Below are positions 42,977 to 53,248 of a DNA stretch of 64,000 bases, one piece after another; within the stretch, counting starts at the first letter, position 1; every line of letters starts with the position of its first letter. The stretch spans positions 1 through 64,000 of the forward strand of contig JAUCBJ010008748.1 in NCBI GenBank assembly GCA_032718475.1, given 5' to 3'. The notes beneath the pieces were generated by a model. It was not told where the DNA came from and ran no database searches. It was given only the letters and a program-made list of their open reading frames with translations. A program made the translations under genes and the position numbers. Source of the DNA: Nemertoderma westbladi (lineage: Eukaryota; Xenacoelomorpha; Nemertodermatida; Nemertodermatidae).

Positions 42977-43154
42977 CTAGAAAGCTATCAAGATTGCTTT
43001 AAAAGAAACTGCCTTTTGGGACTCTGAATAAGCGCTAACTTTCCCGAGTGCCAAACTCTTATAATAATAGATACGCATCCACTCGATCCGTGCATTCGAG
43101 GGACCATGTTTATCTTTAAGTGAAACCAATTTTTGTGACAATTCTGGTGATAAT
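42977..43154 (-). pseudogene. Unknown minus-strand frame, copy 2
   Basis: Counterpart of 32605-32783: about 58 codons with IEWMRIYYYKSLALGKVSAY, ending at a TAG. It lies upstream of the Ly6-like exon on the same strand, but its own stop excludes simple read-through into that exon. Unrecognised. Confidence 0.35.
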
Positions 43155-43287
43155 TAATTCACATTTAATGCACATTCTAAAAAGAACTAAAATATTAAAA
43201 CGTTGTTCCTTTTTGTTGTTTCAGTTGGTTTTTATCGGAAGTTTATTGATTATAAAACAATATTATTAATTAATCTATATCTTTCAT

Positions 43288-43625
43288 ATTTACTACTACT
43301 ACTACTACTACGGCATGCTGTATGCTGTATTGTAGCTGCATTTTTAAGAATGCTGTGCCGGCTTGTCGACAAAATTGCGCCGCCACAACTCCCTATCGCC
43401 CATGACATTTGCTAGATCATCCGCATCTTCAAGGCCAGTGTCCTTTAAGATGCGTCTCAAGAAAGTCATGGGCTGTCCACCATGCTTATTCACTCCATGA
43501 GGCTGCCAAAGTACAAAATTTAATGCACTGGCTGGTCCTCACGGCGAAATGTTCTGCAAAGCGGAGGCGATATTGTTCTAGTGTCAAGCTTGCGGGAAAA
43601 AATGAGACACCTATGTTATTGGATA
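43288..43625 (-). mobile_element. LINE fragment, inverted, in copy 2
   Basis: Counterpart of 34000-34345: (CTA)n at 43291-43311, GGCATGCTGTATGCTG, then minus-strand RT end sequence. It faces the + LINE piece at 40990-41800. Confidence 0.83.
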
Positions 43626-43842
43626 AATAATATCATATTTATTAAGACAACAAAAAAGTACAGGTCAGGCTATAGAAAAAATTTATATGATATTTTCTTC
43701 TTGTAAAATAAAGTTTTTGTATACATAAGGTTCACATTACGTATGCTAAATAAGAAAATAAATATTATTTTAAACACCATAAAAGCCCCACAATGGAGGA
43801 AAAAAATTGGATACTGATTATTAAATCTTGCAACGTAACAGT

Positions 43843-44547
43843 TGTAAGCGGATTCAATTCCGCCTCATTACCCACCAGAAAATGGGATGGTGGCATTTTC
43901 AGCAGTAATATTAATCTCGTATCACAACCAACATTTGAGGGGGGGGGGGGGGGGGGGCAACACAAGCCCCGAAGCCACACACAAAGGAAGGTTAGAGGTC
44001 AAACCACCTCGGAGGGGACACAGCTAGTAGAGGCTACCAGCAGAGGGGAAACACTCCCAAAGAGTGAAAGGGTGACAAGTAGGTTAGTAGCCAATAAGGG
44101 GGAGGAAAGCCCATGATAGGGCATATAAGAGCATCCATTAGGTAACGGGCCAAGGTAGCGTAGGTGGTGAAGTAATATACAATATATCAATCATATATTA
44201 CCTCCTGCTACCGGTCCGTGATTCAGTTTACTTAGTTTCTCGGTTAGTGCAGATCGGTATCAGTTGTTTACCTTCATCGTTTACTGATACAGCATACTGG
44301 TACACATCACATCTGTACTTCTACCACGAGTTATTGTGCTATTGTTATTTTATGATATCAAAGAGACAACACAGGACTCTCATTGTTTTCATGCAACGGC
44401 CTCGGCCAAGTTATTTAGCACCATCCCAGCATCCCTGTGGTAGAGCAGTGACGTGTAAAACATCAACCCGGTCGGGATCTTCGATCCCGTCACAGTAAAC
44501 AATTGCATAAAACCACTAAACTGTGACTGCAGTAAAGTAAAGTAAAG
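43843..44547. other. Spacer with poly-G run and tRNA-like fragment
   Basis: No gene. A run of 19 G lies at 43939-43957. Positions 44435-44500 look tRNA-derived and are listed separately. Confidence 0.55.
44435..44500 (+). repeat. tRNA-like / SINE-like fragment
   Basis: GGTAGAGCAGTG resembles a pol III A-box, and CGGGATCTTCGATCCCG forms a perfect 5 bp T-arm with a 7 nt loop containing a B-box. The anticodon arm pairs poorly (4 of 5) with an atypical loop, and the acceptor stem is not found, so it is more likely a SINE head than a tRNA gene. Confidence 0.45.
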
Positions 44548-45530
44548 ATGAGCCAAGGGGAACCCTGATTATCTGAGGGAGAGAGGACGCTGCCGCGGAC
44601 CCCGGATGACACCAACCAAACGATCCGCGAGGCCGCGACTAGACGGTATCGACCTGCGATGCCGGATTTGCCGACGAGGACGATCCAGTACCCCAAGCGG
44701 AGGGCGGAGGCCATCAACCACGAGGGAGGGACGAGTCGACGCACGACGGCGGTCGGAGTACCGAAGTCGCCGGCCAGCCACATGCCGAGGGCAACGGATG
44801 GCCCACCGGAACGGCGACGGTGGGGCCGCAGGTACGACGCCGAACGAGGAGAGGAGGAGGTGATGTTGGCGAAGAAGACGTCAGGACGAGCGATCGGCTA
44901 CGACGGGCCTACAACGCCACGAAGAAACTATTAAAGGAGGCCAGAGAGGGAGGAAAGGTAAACCAGCCTAAGTTACACCAACAACTAGGTGAGTCGAACA
45001 AACATTTTCGGTATTTGGTCCGTTTTGGACAGGGAGAACTGGCGAGTGAGAGAGCGAGGGAGGTCGCCACCGAACTATTCGAACTGTGGCGATCCGGGGT
45101 TATGGAGCCTGAAGTAGTGTACGTAGGGCCGTACTTAGTGGATTCTAGGGGAATTAAGTTAGTGGGTTGGGCGGATCCGCACGAGGGCGAACCCGAGGCT
45201 AACCCCGAGGATTCGGTCTCGTCGGTTAGCGAGAACCCCAGAAAGCGGGGGAAAGTTAGTTGGACAGAAAGGCGACAGGACTCCGTCGCGACCGATAAGC
45301 CCGCTACATCCTCCGCAAAAGCAAGAAGGGTGTTAGAGATAGATCTGGCGTGTCAACTGGCCATGGTGGCGCTAGACCAGAAAGAATTAGAGAGGGAGTT
45401 AGATGAGGGAACTGCGCTGTTAGAGAAAGAGAGAGGACGAGGGAGTGTAGAGAGAGGGCCGAGAGGGTGGCGAGGAATTGTAGAGAGCAAGAAGAGAGAG
45501 AGACGAACGAGCGTAAAGAGCGAGAGGTGA
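44548..45530 (+). pseudogene. Orphan GC-rich gag-like protein, broken
   Basis: From the ATG at 44548, a stop follows after six codons, then the same frame is open to 44934; the second frame 44820-45530 continues with a helical region (NATKKLLKEAREGGK, RYLVRFGQGELASERAREVA), a Pro/Glu/Asp-rich linker, and a terminal coiled coil rich in Glu/Arg (LDQKELERELDEGTALLEKE). Order and composition resemble the N-terminal gag of BEL1. It is distinctly GC-rich against its AT-rich surroundings. It ends without DUF1759, knuckles or pol. Gag of a truncated or rearranged LTR element is the best guess. Confidence 0.4.
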
Positions 45531-46551
45531 AAGTAGAGAACGAGTGTAAAGAGCGAGAGGTGTCCTAAATTACAGATAATAATTATACTGTATTTAGGAT
45601 TGAAGTAATATTTTAGTACCACATATTTTTTCTATACATATGGCTGACTGCTTGATTATATTCTTACTAACCAACTACAGAAGGACGTGTCGTTTCCTTG
45701 TTCTGCCTTTCAGTCATTTTCATACAGTCATACACAGACTGTGTCTGTCTGTGTTATACTTACTGGTAATACCGTTAATTATTATGTACTGAACTATAAT
45801 TATCATATTTACCTAAATGCTAATCAGTTTATTATATATGTTATTATTAAGTAAGAAAGATTTTAATACAATGAAAAAACAGTTTTACAGAACCAGCCTG
45901 GATTTTGCACATTGGTGCCTGGACCACTGTACTGCTGTAATGTTGGTGTACCTGTAACAGTGTAAAGCCAGAAAGCTGAAGATTGGGCATACCGGTACTA
46001 ATTGACCAACAGCCTACCGTTATCGTACCGTTTTGCGTAATTATAACCAGTCAGCCAGTGTGCCCGTGGTAATACTGAATACTGGACATTGGACTGTCGG
46101 ATGGTAACCCTACAGCCCTATCTGTCATCTGTCTATTTATTTACCATCCATATGCTGAATGCTGGTATAAGACCAAACTGATGGAATCAAAGTCGGTACT
46201 TATTGTTGAAACTGTACTACATTCTGGCATTACTGGTATTTCTTCTTGCCGCTCATTACTGGCTGCATAAACTGCAGTCTGGCAGTGAACTGAACTATAA
46301 TGCTGCTACACCGGTATCAAATTCTGAAGTTTACAAATTGCGAAATTTTAAATTCCTAAATTTATCACCATCTCTAACTATAATATACATACCGGTATGC
46401 ATTGCAAAAGTGCCCTACTGGAATAATGAATATTGAATACCGGTACGCAGTACCAGTATAATATAAATAATATTTTAATTTATAAACACAACGCAATTTA
46501 CTGAGCCATTATCTGATTATTATTCTGTGATATAGCCTAAACTAAATCTCA
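45531..46551. other. Spacer, no gene
   Basis: AT-rich with repeated TACCGGTA-type words (for example 46310 and 46390). A 77-codon frame at 46203-46436 is probably chance. Any left LTR of the following element was not found. Confidence 0.5.
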
Positions 46552-46848
46552 ATGGCTGAAACTTTAGCCAAACTAAAGAGCAAACGCGGTGGTCACCGTG
46601 CCATGGTGACTAAGTTGTGAGATGAGCTATATCCTTTATTGTTTGTTGATGCTGATGCAAAGATAGCTATCGAAAACCCTGATGTAGATCACATTATCGA
46701 TGTTACTACATCATTGCGAGACCAACAATCTAAGATTCTAGATTTAAATGAACACATTTTAAGCCTAGTCCCCACTGAGACTGAGGTAGTATCAGAAAAA
46801 AAAAAAATTGTCGAGATGACCGTCGAATGTCATCAGCACTCCGTATAG
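46552..46848 (+). pseudogene. BEL2 gag N-terminus, stop and frameshift
   Basis: The ATG at 46552 begins MAETLAKLKSKRGGHRAMVT, the typical start of BEL/Pao gag; TGA follows at codon 23 (46618-46620). The frame continues with LRDQQSKILDLNEHILSLV, a coiled coil, to 46848. The next part of gag is in a different frame; a run of 12 A at about 46796-46807 is the likely slip point. Confidence 0.82.
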
Positions 46849-49430
46849 TTGATACATTCCTTAATCCAAGTCCTCCCAAATGCGAAGTAGGTAATGACAG
46901 ATCATCCAATCATGATTCATCTATGCTTAATGATAATCAAATTGGTCGAGTTAGACAGCAAAAGCTACCGAGTTTAAAGTTGCCAACATTTTCTGGCAAC
47001 CCCATAGACTGGCCCAATTTTTGGGACAGATTTGTTGATGCTGTAGATAAACACCAAGATATTGCAGGTGCTACAAAATTCACATATCTGGAAGGACAAC
47101 TAACTGGTGAAGCTGCGCGCTTAGTTGATAACTTCCAACGCACAAATGAAGACTATAATGAAGCTGTAATGTTGTTAAAGAATACTTATGGTAGAAAGGA
47201 AGTTATACTTCGTGCACGTTTAAATACAATATTTCACCTGTCATCACCTAAACCTATAGTAGCTGATCTAGCATTATTCCGTGCCACTTATGAAGCACAA
47301 GTCCGTGGTATAAAGGCATTGGGTTATAACATTGATGATGCTGGTTACGTTTATGCAGAACTTATTGTACGCAAACTTCCGGCTAAAATTCGCAGCAACA
47401 TTAATCGTGCTGCGAAATCAACACATTGGTCATTAGACGACTTACGTGTTGCACTTAGGGAGGAGATTGAGCAACTACATGCTGCTGAGTCGTCAGCACC
47501 ACATACTTATAGTTCAAATTTACTTGGTCGTTCTAGTGCAGATCACAAATCTCAGGTAAATTCAACTTTTCACCATCCTTCCAGTACTGGGTCAAGTACT
47601 GCAGGTTCATTGGTTACTGCTGCCAATGATACAGCTCCTTTTAAACAAGGTGGTAGTAATATAGTCCTACCTACCTGTTTCTTATGCAGAAGTTCACATT
47701 TTGCAAATAAATGTGACCGCTATTCAACAGCTGAGCTGAGACATGCTCGTGCTAAAGAGCTCAATGCTTGTACTAATTGTTTAAAGCCTGGACATACTGC
47801 TAGTAGATGTCCAAGTAAATATAGTTGTAGTATATGTCATAAACGACATCACACAGCACTTCACTTTAAACGTCGTACAACCAATATAAAATCAGGAGAA
47901 TCTCAGATGACTGCTTCAACTATAGCATCAGGTGTTTCATCTGCTTTACTTTTCTCGGCTATTGCACCAATCATAGTTGGAACTTCAACAAGAGATGGTC
48001 CTCCTGGTACTCATGAAGTAAGGGCATTACTAGACCCTGGTTCACAATGTTCATTTATATTGCGACGAATAGCAAATGCACTTAATTTATGCACCTCTCG
48101 GCGCATTATGATGTCTATTGATGGCATAAATGGGCCAGGTACAAAAGTCTACTATGACATTGTACAATTCAGCGTCGCTACATCTGACGGTCCAGTCCTG
48201 GTTAATGCACTTGTAGTGGACACACTTCCACATCGTCTACATACCACTGGTAGGGACGAACTTATTGAAACCCTTAAGCTCCAAGGTTTCTCCTTGGCTG
48301 ATCCACGAGGAGGAGATGATATTCCAGATCTAGGTCTGCTGATTGGTGTAGATCATTTTTTCTCATTTATTTATGCAAAAAAAATATATGATGGTTTATA
48401 TTGTATACCATCGAACTTAGGGGATATTATAGCTGGTTGTCTACCCACCAGTGAATCTATAAAAAGTGCTTCAAGTGCACTATGTAGTTTTACCTCAACT
48501 TCAAACATTGGACCTGAAGAGCATACCAACCCCGAAATGAATGCAGAGATTGCCTTCGATCGAATTTGGAGTCTAGATGCAATTGGCATAAATTATGAAG
48601 ACCCAGATCTATTGCATGAAGCAACTATTCTTAACTTTGAGCAATCTATACGATTCGAAAATGGTCATTATGTAGTAAAGTTCCCATGGCGACCTGATGC
48701 CCCAGTTTTGCCTACAAATATCCAGTTAGCTCGCAAGCGCTTATATGGTACATTGTCCAAACTCAGGAAAACACCTGAACTCCTACGTTGTTATCATAAT
48801 GTGATTATGAATCAACTAGAACGTGGATTTATTGAGAAGGTACCACTAGATTCTATCAATTTATCAAATAATGTTCCTCAAGTACATTACCTTGCTCATC
48901 ATGGGGTCATGAAGCCAACATCTTCTACAACCCCATTAAGAGTTGTCTTTGATTGTTCTGCACGCTCAGGACCACATAAACCGAGTCTTAATGACTGCCT
49001 ATATACTGGTCCATCATTGAGTCAAATGCTGGTATCATTATTAATGAAAATTCGCTGTAATAAATGGGCGTCAGTAGCTGATATAGAGAAAGCATTCCTC
49101 CAGATTGGAGTTGAAGAAGTCGATCGTAATGTTACTCGATTCTTTTGGCCCAGTAATCCAGAAGATGAGTCTAGCCCATGGGATGTTTACAGATTCCGTG
49201 TCGTGTTGTTTGGGGCTACATGCTCTCAATTTCTACTCAACGCAACAATACGACACCATGTGAAATCTACTCTAATAAAATCAAATGATGAAATCACTTT
49301 AGCCAAACGTATTATTGACAATATCTATGTAGATAACCTTCAGGCTACTGATGAAAGCGAAGACAGTTTGATATCTTATTATCGCAAATGCTGCGACGTT
49401 CTCATTGCTGGTGGATTCCCATTAAACTAA
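46827..49430 (+). CDS. BEL2 gag-pol: DUF1759, zinc knuckles, protease, RT
   Basis: An 867-codon frame. DUF1759-type gag domain from LPTFSGNPIDWPNFWDRF (about residue 50) to about 215. Zinc knuckles CFLCRSSHFANKC, then CTNCLKPGHTASRC and CSICHKRHH at about 285-345. Protease ALLDPGSQCSF at about 403 (DPG in place of DSG). RT from about 690, with DIEKAF and IYVDN at about 833 in the catalytic position; a YVDN box is common in BEL elements. The frame ends at 49428-49430, in the RT thumb. The start is a frameshift junction, not a true initiation site. Confidence 0.9.
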   Translation: MSSALRIVDTFLNPSPPKCEVGNDRSSNHDSSMLNDNQIGRVRQQKLPSLKLPTFSGNPIDWPNFWDRFVDAVDKHQDIAGATKFTYLEGQLTGEAARLVDNFQRTNEDYNEAVMLLKNTYGRKEVILRARLNTIFHLSSPKPIVADLALFRATYEAQVRGIKALGYNIDDAGYVYAELIVRKLPAKIRSNINRAAKSTHWSLDDLRVALREEIEQLHAAESSAPHTYSSNLLGRSSADHKSQVNSTFHHPSSTGSSTAGSLVTAANDTAPFKQGGSNIVLPTCFLCRSSHFANKCDRYSTAELRHARAKELNACTNCLKPGHTASRCPSKYSCSICHKRHHTALHFKRRTTNIKSGESQMTASTIASGVSSALLFSAIAPIIVGTSTRDGPPGTHEVRALLDPGSQCSFILRRIANALNLCTSRRIMMSIDGINGPGTKVYYDIVQFSVATSDGPVLVNALVVDTLPHRLHTTGRDELIETLKLQGFSLADPRGGDDIPDLGLLIGVDHFFSFIYAKKIYDGLYCIPSNLGDIIAGCLPTSESIKSASSALCSFTSTSNIGPEEHTNPEMNAEIAFDRIWSLDAIGINYEDPDLLHEATILNFEQSIRFENGHYVVKFPWRPDAPVLPTNIQLARKRLYGTLSKLRKTPELLRCYHNVIMNQLERGFIEKVPLDSINLSNNVPQVHYLAHHGVMKPTSSTTPLRVVFDCSARSGPHKPSLNDCLYTGPSLSQMLVSLLMKIRCNKWASVADIEKAFLQIGVEEVDRNVTRFFWPSNPEDESSPWDVYRFRVVLFGATCSQFLLNATIRHHVKSTLIKSNDEITLAKRIIDNIYVDNLQATDESEDSLISYYRKCCDVLIAGGFPLN

Positions 49431-49837
49431 TCCTCACTAATTCACCTAAATTACAACAAGTTATTGACAAAGATAACAATGGTCCCAAAGTCACAAATAC
49501 TACTATATCCTTATTTGGGTTATTATGGGATACAAATACTGATGTTATTGGATTTCCCACCCTAGACATTGTGTCTCCAGATATTGTTACAAAACATGTT
49601 GTTTTGTGCTTGACTTCTAAGTTATATGATCCTAATGGCTGGTTATTTCCAGTAACCATCCGATCACGTATGTTCCTCCAACAGTTGTGGCAACGTGGGT
49701 TGTCATGGAAGGAACCCATTCCTGATGAATTTATGAAGGAATGGGAATCCATTATTAATGACTTAAATCTTGTAAAAGCCTTTGCTGAATTGCCCCGTTA
49801 TTTTTATTATTTTTACATTAAAATACTCTGTAGTTGA
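49388..49837 (+). pseudogene. BEL2 pol continuation, truncated
   Basis: Continues RT after a frame change near 49420, with ISLFGLLWDTNTDV, LTSKLYDPNGWLFPVTI and LWQRGLSWKEPIP, reaching the connection to RNase H at LPRYFY (about 49800). From there the sequence is AT-rich and unrelated: RNase H, H2C2 and integrase are missing. So BEL2 is truncated at its 3' side. Confidence 0.88.
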
Positions 49838-51356
49838 TTTAATAGGTGTAAGAGACAGTATTATTGCTGTATCGGTGTTTTTTAGAGGATCTAAGAGCTA
49901 TTTCCTCCGTATGTGTACTGTGAAAGGCATAGTTGATGATTCTATGGCAATTCCGTGACGCAAAAGGTGATAGCTACTCTTGAACAGTAGTTACTATGAC
50001 GACGGTTAACAGCTGATATTCATACGTGTTGATTTTCTTTGTTCTACGGCATCTCTCAGTTCAGTCAGCCAATCAGAGCATTTTTATGGCTCTTGTACAG
50101 AAAATTCCTAGAAATCACTCAATGCATTATAGGCAGTGTTTACATTCAGTCCTGAGCCAGGAGAGAGCGGCTTGGAAATATTTTGTGCTTTTCTGTTTTA
50201 GCCTAACACTAGTAGGCTTAATTATAAGGACATATATCCGTTATCACTGAATCACTGTGCAACAAATCTAAACAAACCAAATCTGCATGTACCACACACT
50301 GGTGCATACTTTTATATTGTTATACTGCTATTTACTGTCGGTTCTTCATAATATGGTTGATGAATTATTATATTTGGAATAACGATAAATAACCCCGAAA
50401 CCCCAATATTCTTGATATACCGAAGGTAAGAGAGGAAGGTTACATATAACGATTGTGACTTATGTTAAAGTGGTTTGAAGTGAATCTAATGTTATTTGAT
50501 AGACCCTACATGAGTCGGTCCGTGTTCCTTTTATATGTGACTAAAATCAGTGAAGATCGGCAGATTAGTGTGCAGTATTGTGCAGCATTGTGTATGAGTG
50601 ATACTGATAACGAAGCATTTCCTAAAGAATGCGCCATATATGTGAATTATAACTAAGCCATATCGTTGTGAGTAGTTTAAGTCATAACTCTGTTTATATA
50701 GATAGAGCGCCACGTCCTAAAGGAACTGTTAATATTTCCCGAAGGTGAATAATATTGTCAGAGATTATATAATACTGTCAGTCGAATAATACATTAGGCT
50801 TACCTAGCAATAAGATTAAGCCGTCGAACCCAATCTCCCGGGTATATCCAGCGGGTGAATGATCGCGCACAGATTGGTTTCGACTAGTGTAGTGAATCAA
50901 ATACTTGTCATAGGCTAAAGGCGAATTATTATCTAGAAGACATCCTAATTTGGCGGGTTAAACTGCCAAAGGTCTGAAAGCGCGAACAATAACGGATATC
51001 GCTTCTTTATTGCAGTAAGCAATAAAGTTGAAAGTACCGGTCAACCGGTAAACCTGAACGGTACATCTGTAGGTCAGTAGGCCCAACTGCCAGAACCGGT
51101 ACTGCCGTAGGTCCGTAGGTCCAACTGCCAGAACCGGTACTTCTGTAGGTCCGTAGGCCCAACTGTCCTAACCGGTACTTCCCGTATAAGTACATTAGTA
51201 TTATTCGATTTGATTGTTGTATACCGGTAGGCTGTTTAAGAGATTAGGGACTGTACACCCCTTGTTTCTTTTGGAGCTTACTTATTTCTGTCAGTTTTAT
51301 TTGTTTGTAGGCCAGTATTGAACAGAAGGCGTGTAAGCCTGATCAGATTGTACAGA
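49838..51356. other. Spacer, no gene
   Basis: No credible ORF. At 51040-51185 three diverged copies of a roughly 43 bp unit (CCAACTGCCAGAACCGGTAC) occur. It probably contains or adjoins the 5' LTR of BEL3, but no matching 3' copy lies in the window. Confidence 0.5.
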
Positions 51357-51935
51357 CAATTTGTAGGTTGAACTGTTGTCTGATTGCTGTTAAGTCTGAA
51401 CGGATTGCAGTGTATGTAGATCACCTGTCCGATAAAGAACGGTTAGGAAGTAGGGGCAGCCAATGCTGTAAGGTAAACCCCCAACTAAAGAATAAGTCGT
51501 ACTACTGGGTTAGAACGCATACTACCTAATCATTTCGGAGTCTGCATGTCCTGTAGTTTATTTAGGCTTGAGAGTAGTCTGCCATCGTTTAGTCTGTACT
51601 TTGTTTGTGTAAGTCTGTACGGGTAGCGTATAATATTTATTTAGATAATTTGTAGGCTGGATAGTTGTCTGGCTGTTATTAGGTCTGAACGGATTGCAGT
51701 GTATGTAGATCACCTGTCCGATAAAGAACGGTTAGGAAGTAGGGGCAGCCAATGCTGTAAGGTAAACCCCCAACTAAAGAATAAGTCGTACTACTGGGTT
51801 AGAACGCATACTACCTAATCATTTCGGAGTCTGCATGTCCTGTAGTTTATTTAGGCTTGATAGTAGTCTGTCAGTGTTTGGTCTGCATTTTGTTTGAGTG
51901 GTTTGTACGCGTAGCGTAATATTTATTATTCAGAG
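51357..51935 (+). repeat. 289 bp tandem duplication
   Basis: Two adjacent copies; for example CGGATTGCAGTGTATGTAGA begins at 51401 and 51690, an offset of 289. The central 180 bp are identical, with edges more diverged. It lies about 1.3 kb upstream of BEL3 gag, where an LTR or leader would be. Confidence 0.92.
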
Positions 51936-53248
51936 TTTATGCGATTATTCGCAACATTCATTCCCCAAGTTTGTTCCTACAATAATTGTGTTTGTTATAC
52001 ATACCGCTATAGTTAAATTAACCCCGGTACTACATGGGCTGCTTGGCGTAGGTAAAGACTGGTGATTTTGTGCACCGGTCACTCCAGCGGATGCCGTGGT
52101 TCTTTTAGCTGTTCAAGTATATTTAACTACTGATTATATGTTGTACAAGTACTCATACCTAATTTAGGGTTTAGTGTACAGTGCTTTCCGAAAGTAATTA
52201 GTGTAGACATTATATTTGTGTTGTAAAGTGGTTGATAGGCACGTTCGATTAGCTCTATTAACTTCTAGGTAGGAACACTCCGTGATACATAACGTAGTAC
52301 CTATAGCGATACGGCTATAGGTCGTCAGGCGGTGGTATTTTCCTATCTGGACAAAGCAGTGTATTTACTACTACGTATTATTTTCAAATACCGCAGTACC
52401 CTGTCCGTTGTAATAACCAGATTCTAACCCTTTGTTAGACTGGTTTGTAGACTTCTTGTAAAATTACCCTGAAAATTCGTATTTTGTGTTTTTTGTAAAT
52501 TTTTGTGTTTATTTAGAGATTGTAATCTCACCCGAATTGTACGTAATTTGTAGTATTAAGTAACTTAGGTAAATTAGCATTATTTGTTTTAGTGTCCTAT
52601 AAGTAACACTTCACTGAAAGCGCACCGCTTTGTGTAGTGATTACTCCCCAGAAATAATAACATTTATTTCAAACATTGACAAAACCCATTAAAACGGGTA
52701 TATATATATTATAAATCAAATCTAACGATTTATAAATAGTAGGCCTACCATCCAACCATTAGGTCTCAATATCAGTTGGACTACTGCTCAAATAACGGTA
52801 ATAAAGTAAATAAAGTAACCAAGTAACCCTAAAATTCAGAAATTCAATTATTTAAAATAATTGATATACCGGTATTTACGATAGGCCTATTATCTTTATT
52901 TCTATAAATTTAGGCTGAAATTATACCGGTACTTGTAATTAATTCTAGTCCAGAATTATATATACTACAAACTGTAAGCTGTATACCGGTATTCCCGATA
53001 GGCCTATTATATATTTATATATATTTGTGCTAAAATTATACCGGTATTCTGTGATAAACCTAGTCTGTAATAATACTTATATAGTTATATATACTATAAA
53101 AGCATACCGGTATTCTAATAGATTATATATATCACGCTACATTGAGTAGTAGTATCGGTAATTAATTACTAGGCTAGCAGTTAATACTGAATTACTAGAC
53201 TTGCTTAGACTGTAATATAGCAGTAGGCATTCAACTGTACACATAAAC
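51936..53248. other. BEL3 upstream region with TACCGGTAT repeats
   Basis: No ORF. From 52867 to 53110 TACCGGTA(T/C) recurs at 52867, 52924, 52984, 53039 and 53105, spaced 55-66 bp, and ATAGGCCTATTAT accompanies alternate copies, indicating an old tandem repeat. It probably represents the leader or LTR of BEL3. Confidence 0.55.

Larger units (their letters stand above)
40672..43842. repeat. Segmental duplication copy 2
   Basis: Matches 30429-34572 in order and orientation, but lacks the 1.07 kb insertion and keeps the 3' end of the Ly6-like exon that copy 1 lost. The homology ends at GTAACAGT near 43842, just before a poly-G-containing spacer. Confidence 0.88.

Noticed and set aside
44435-44500. 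Functional tRNA gene
   Set aside because: Good T-arm and B-box, but no acceptor stem and an atypical anticodon loop; kept only as a SINE-like fragment.
50462-50656. Short Cys-containing frame that might be another Ly6-like exon
   Set aside because: It lacks the paired Cys and DLCN ending, and no acceptor site was found.
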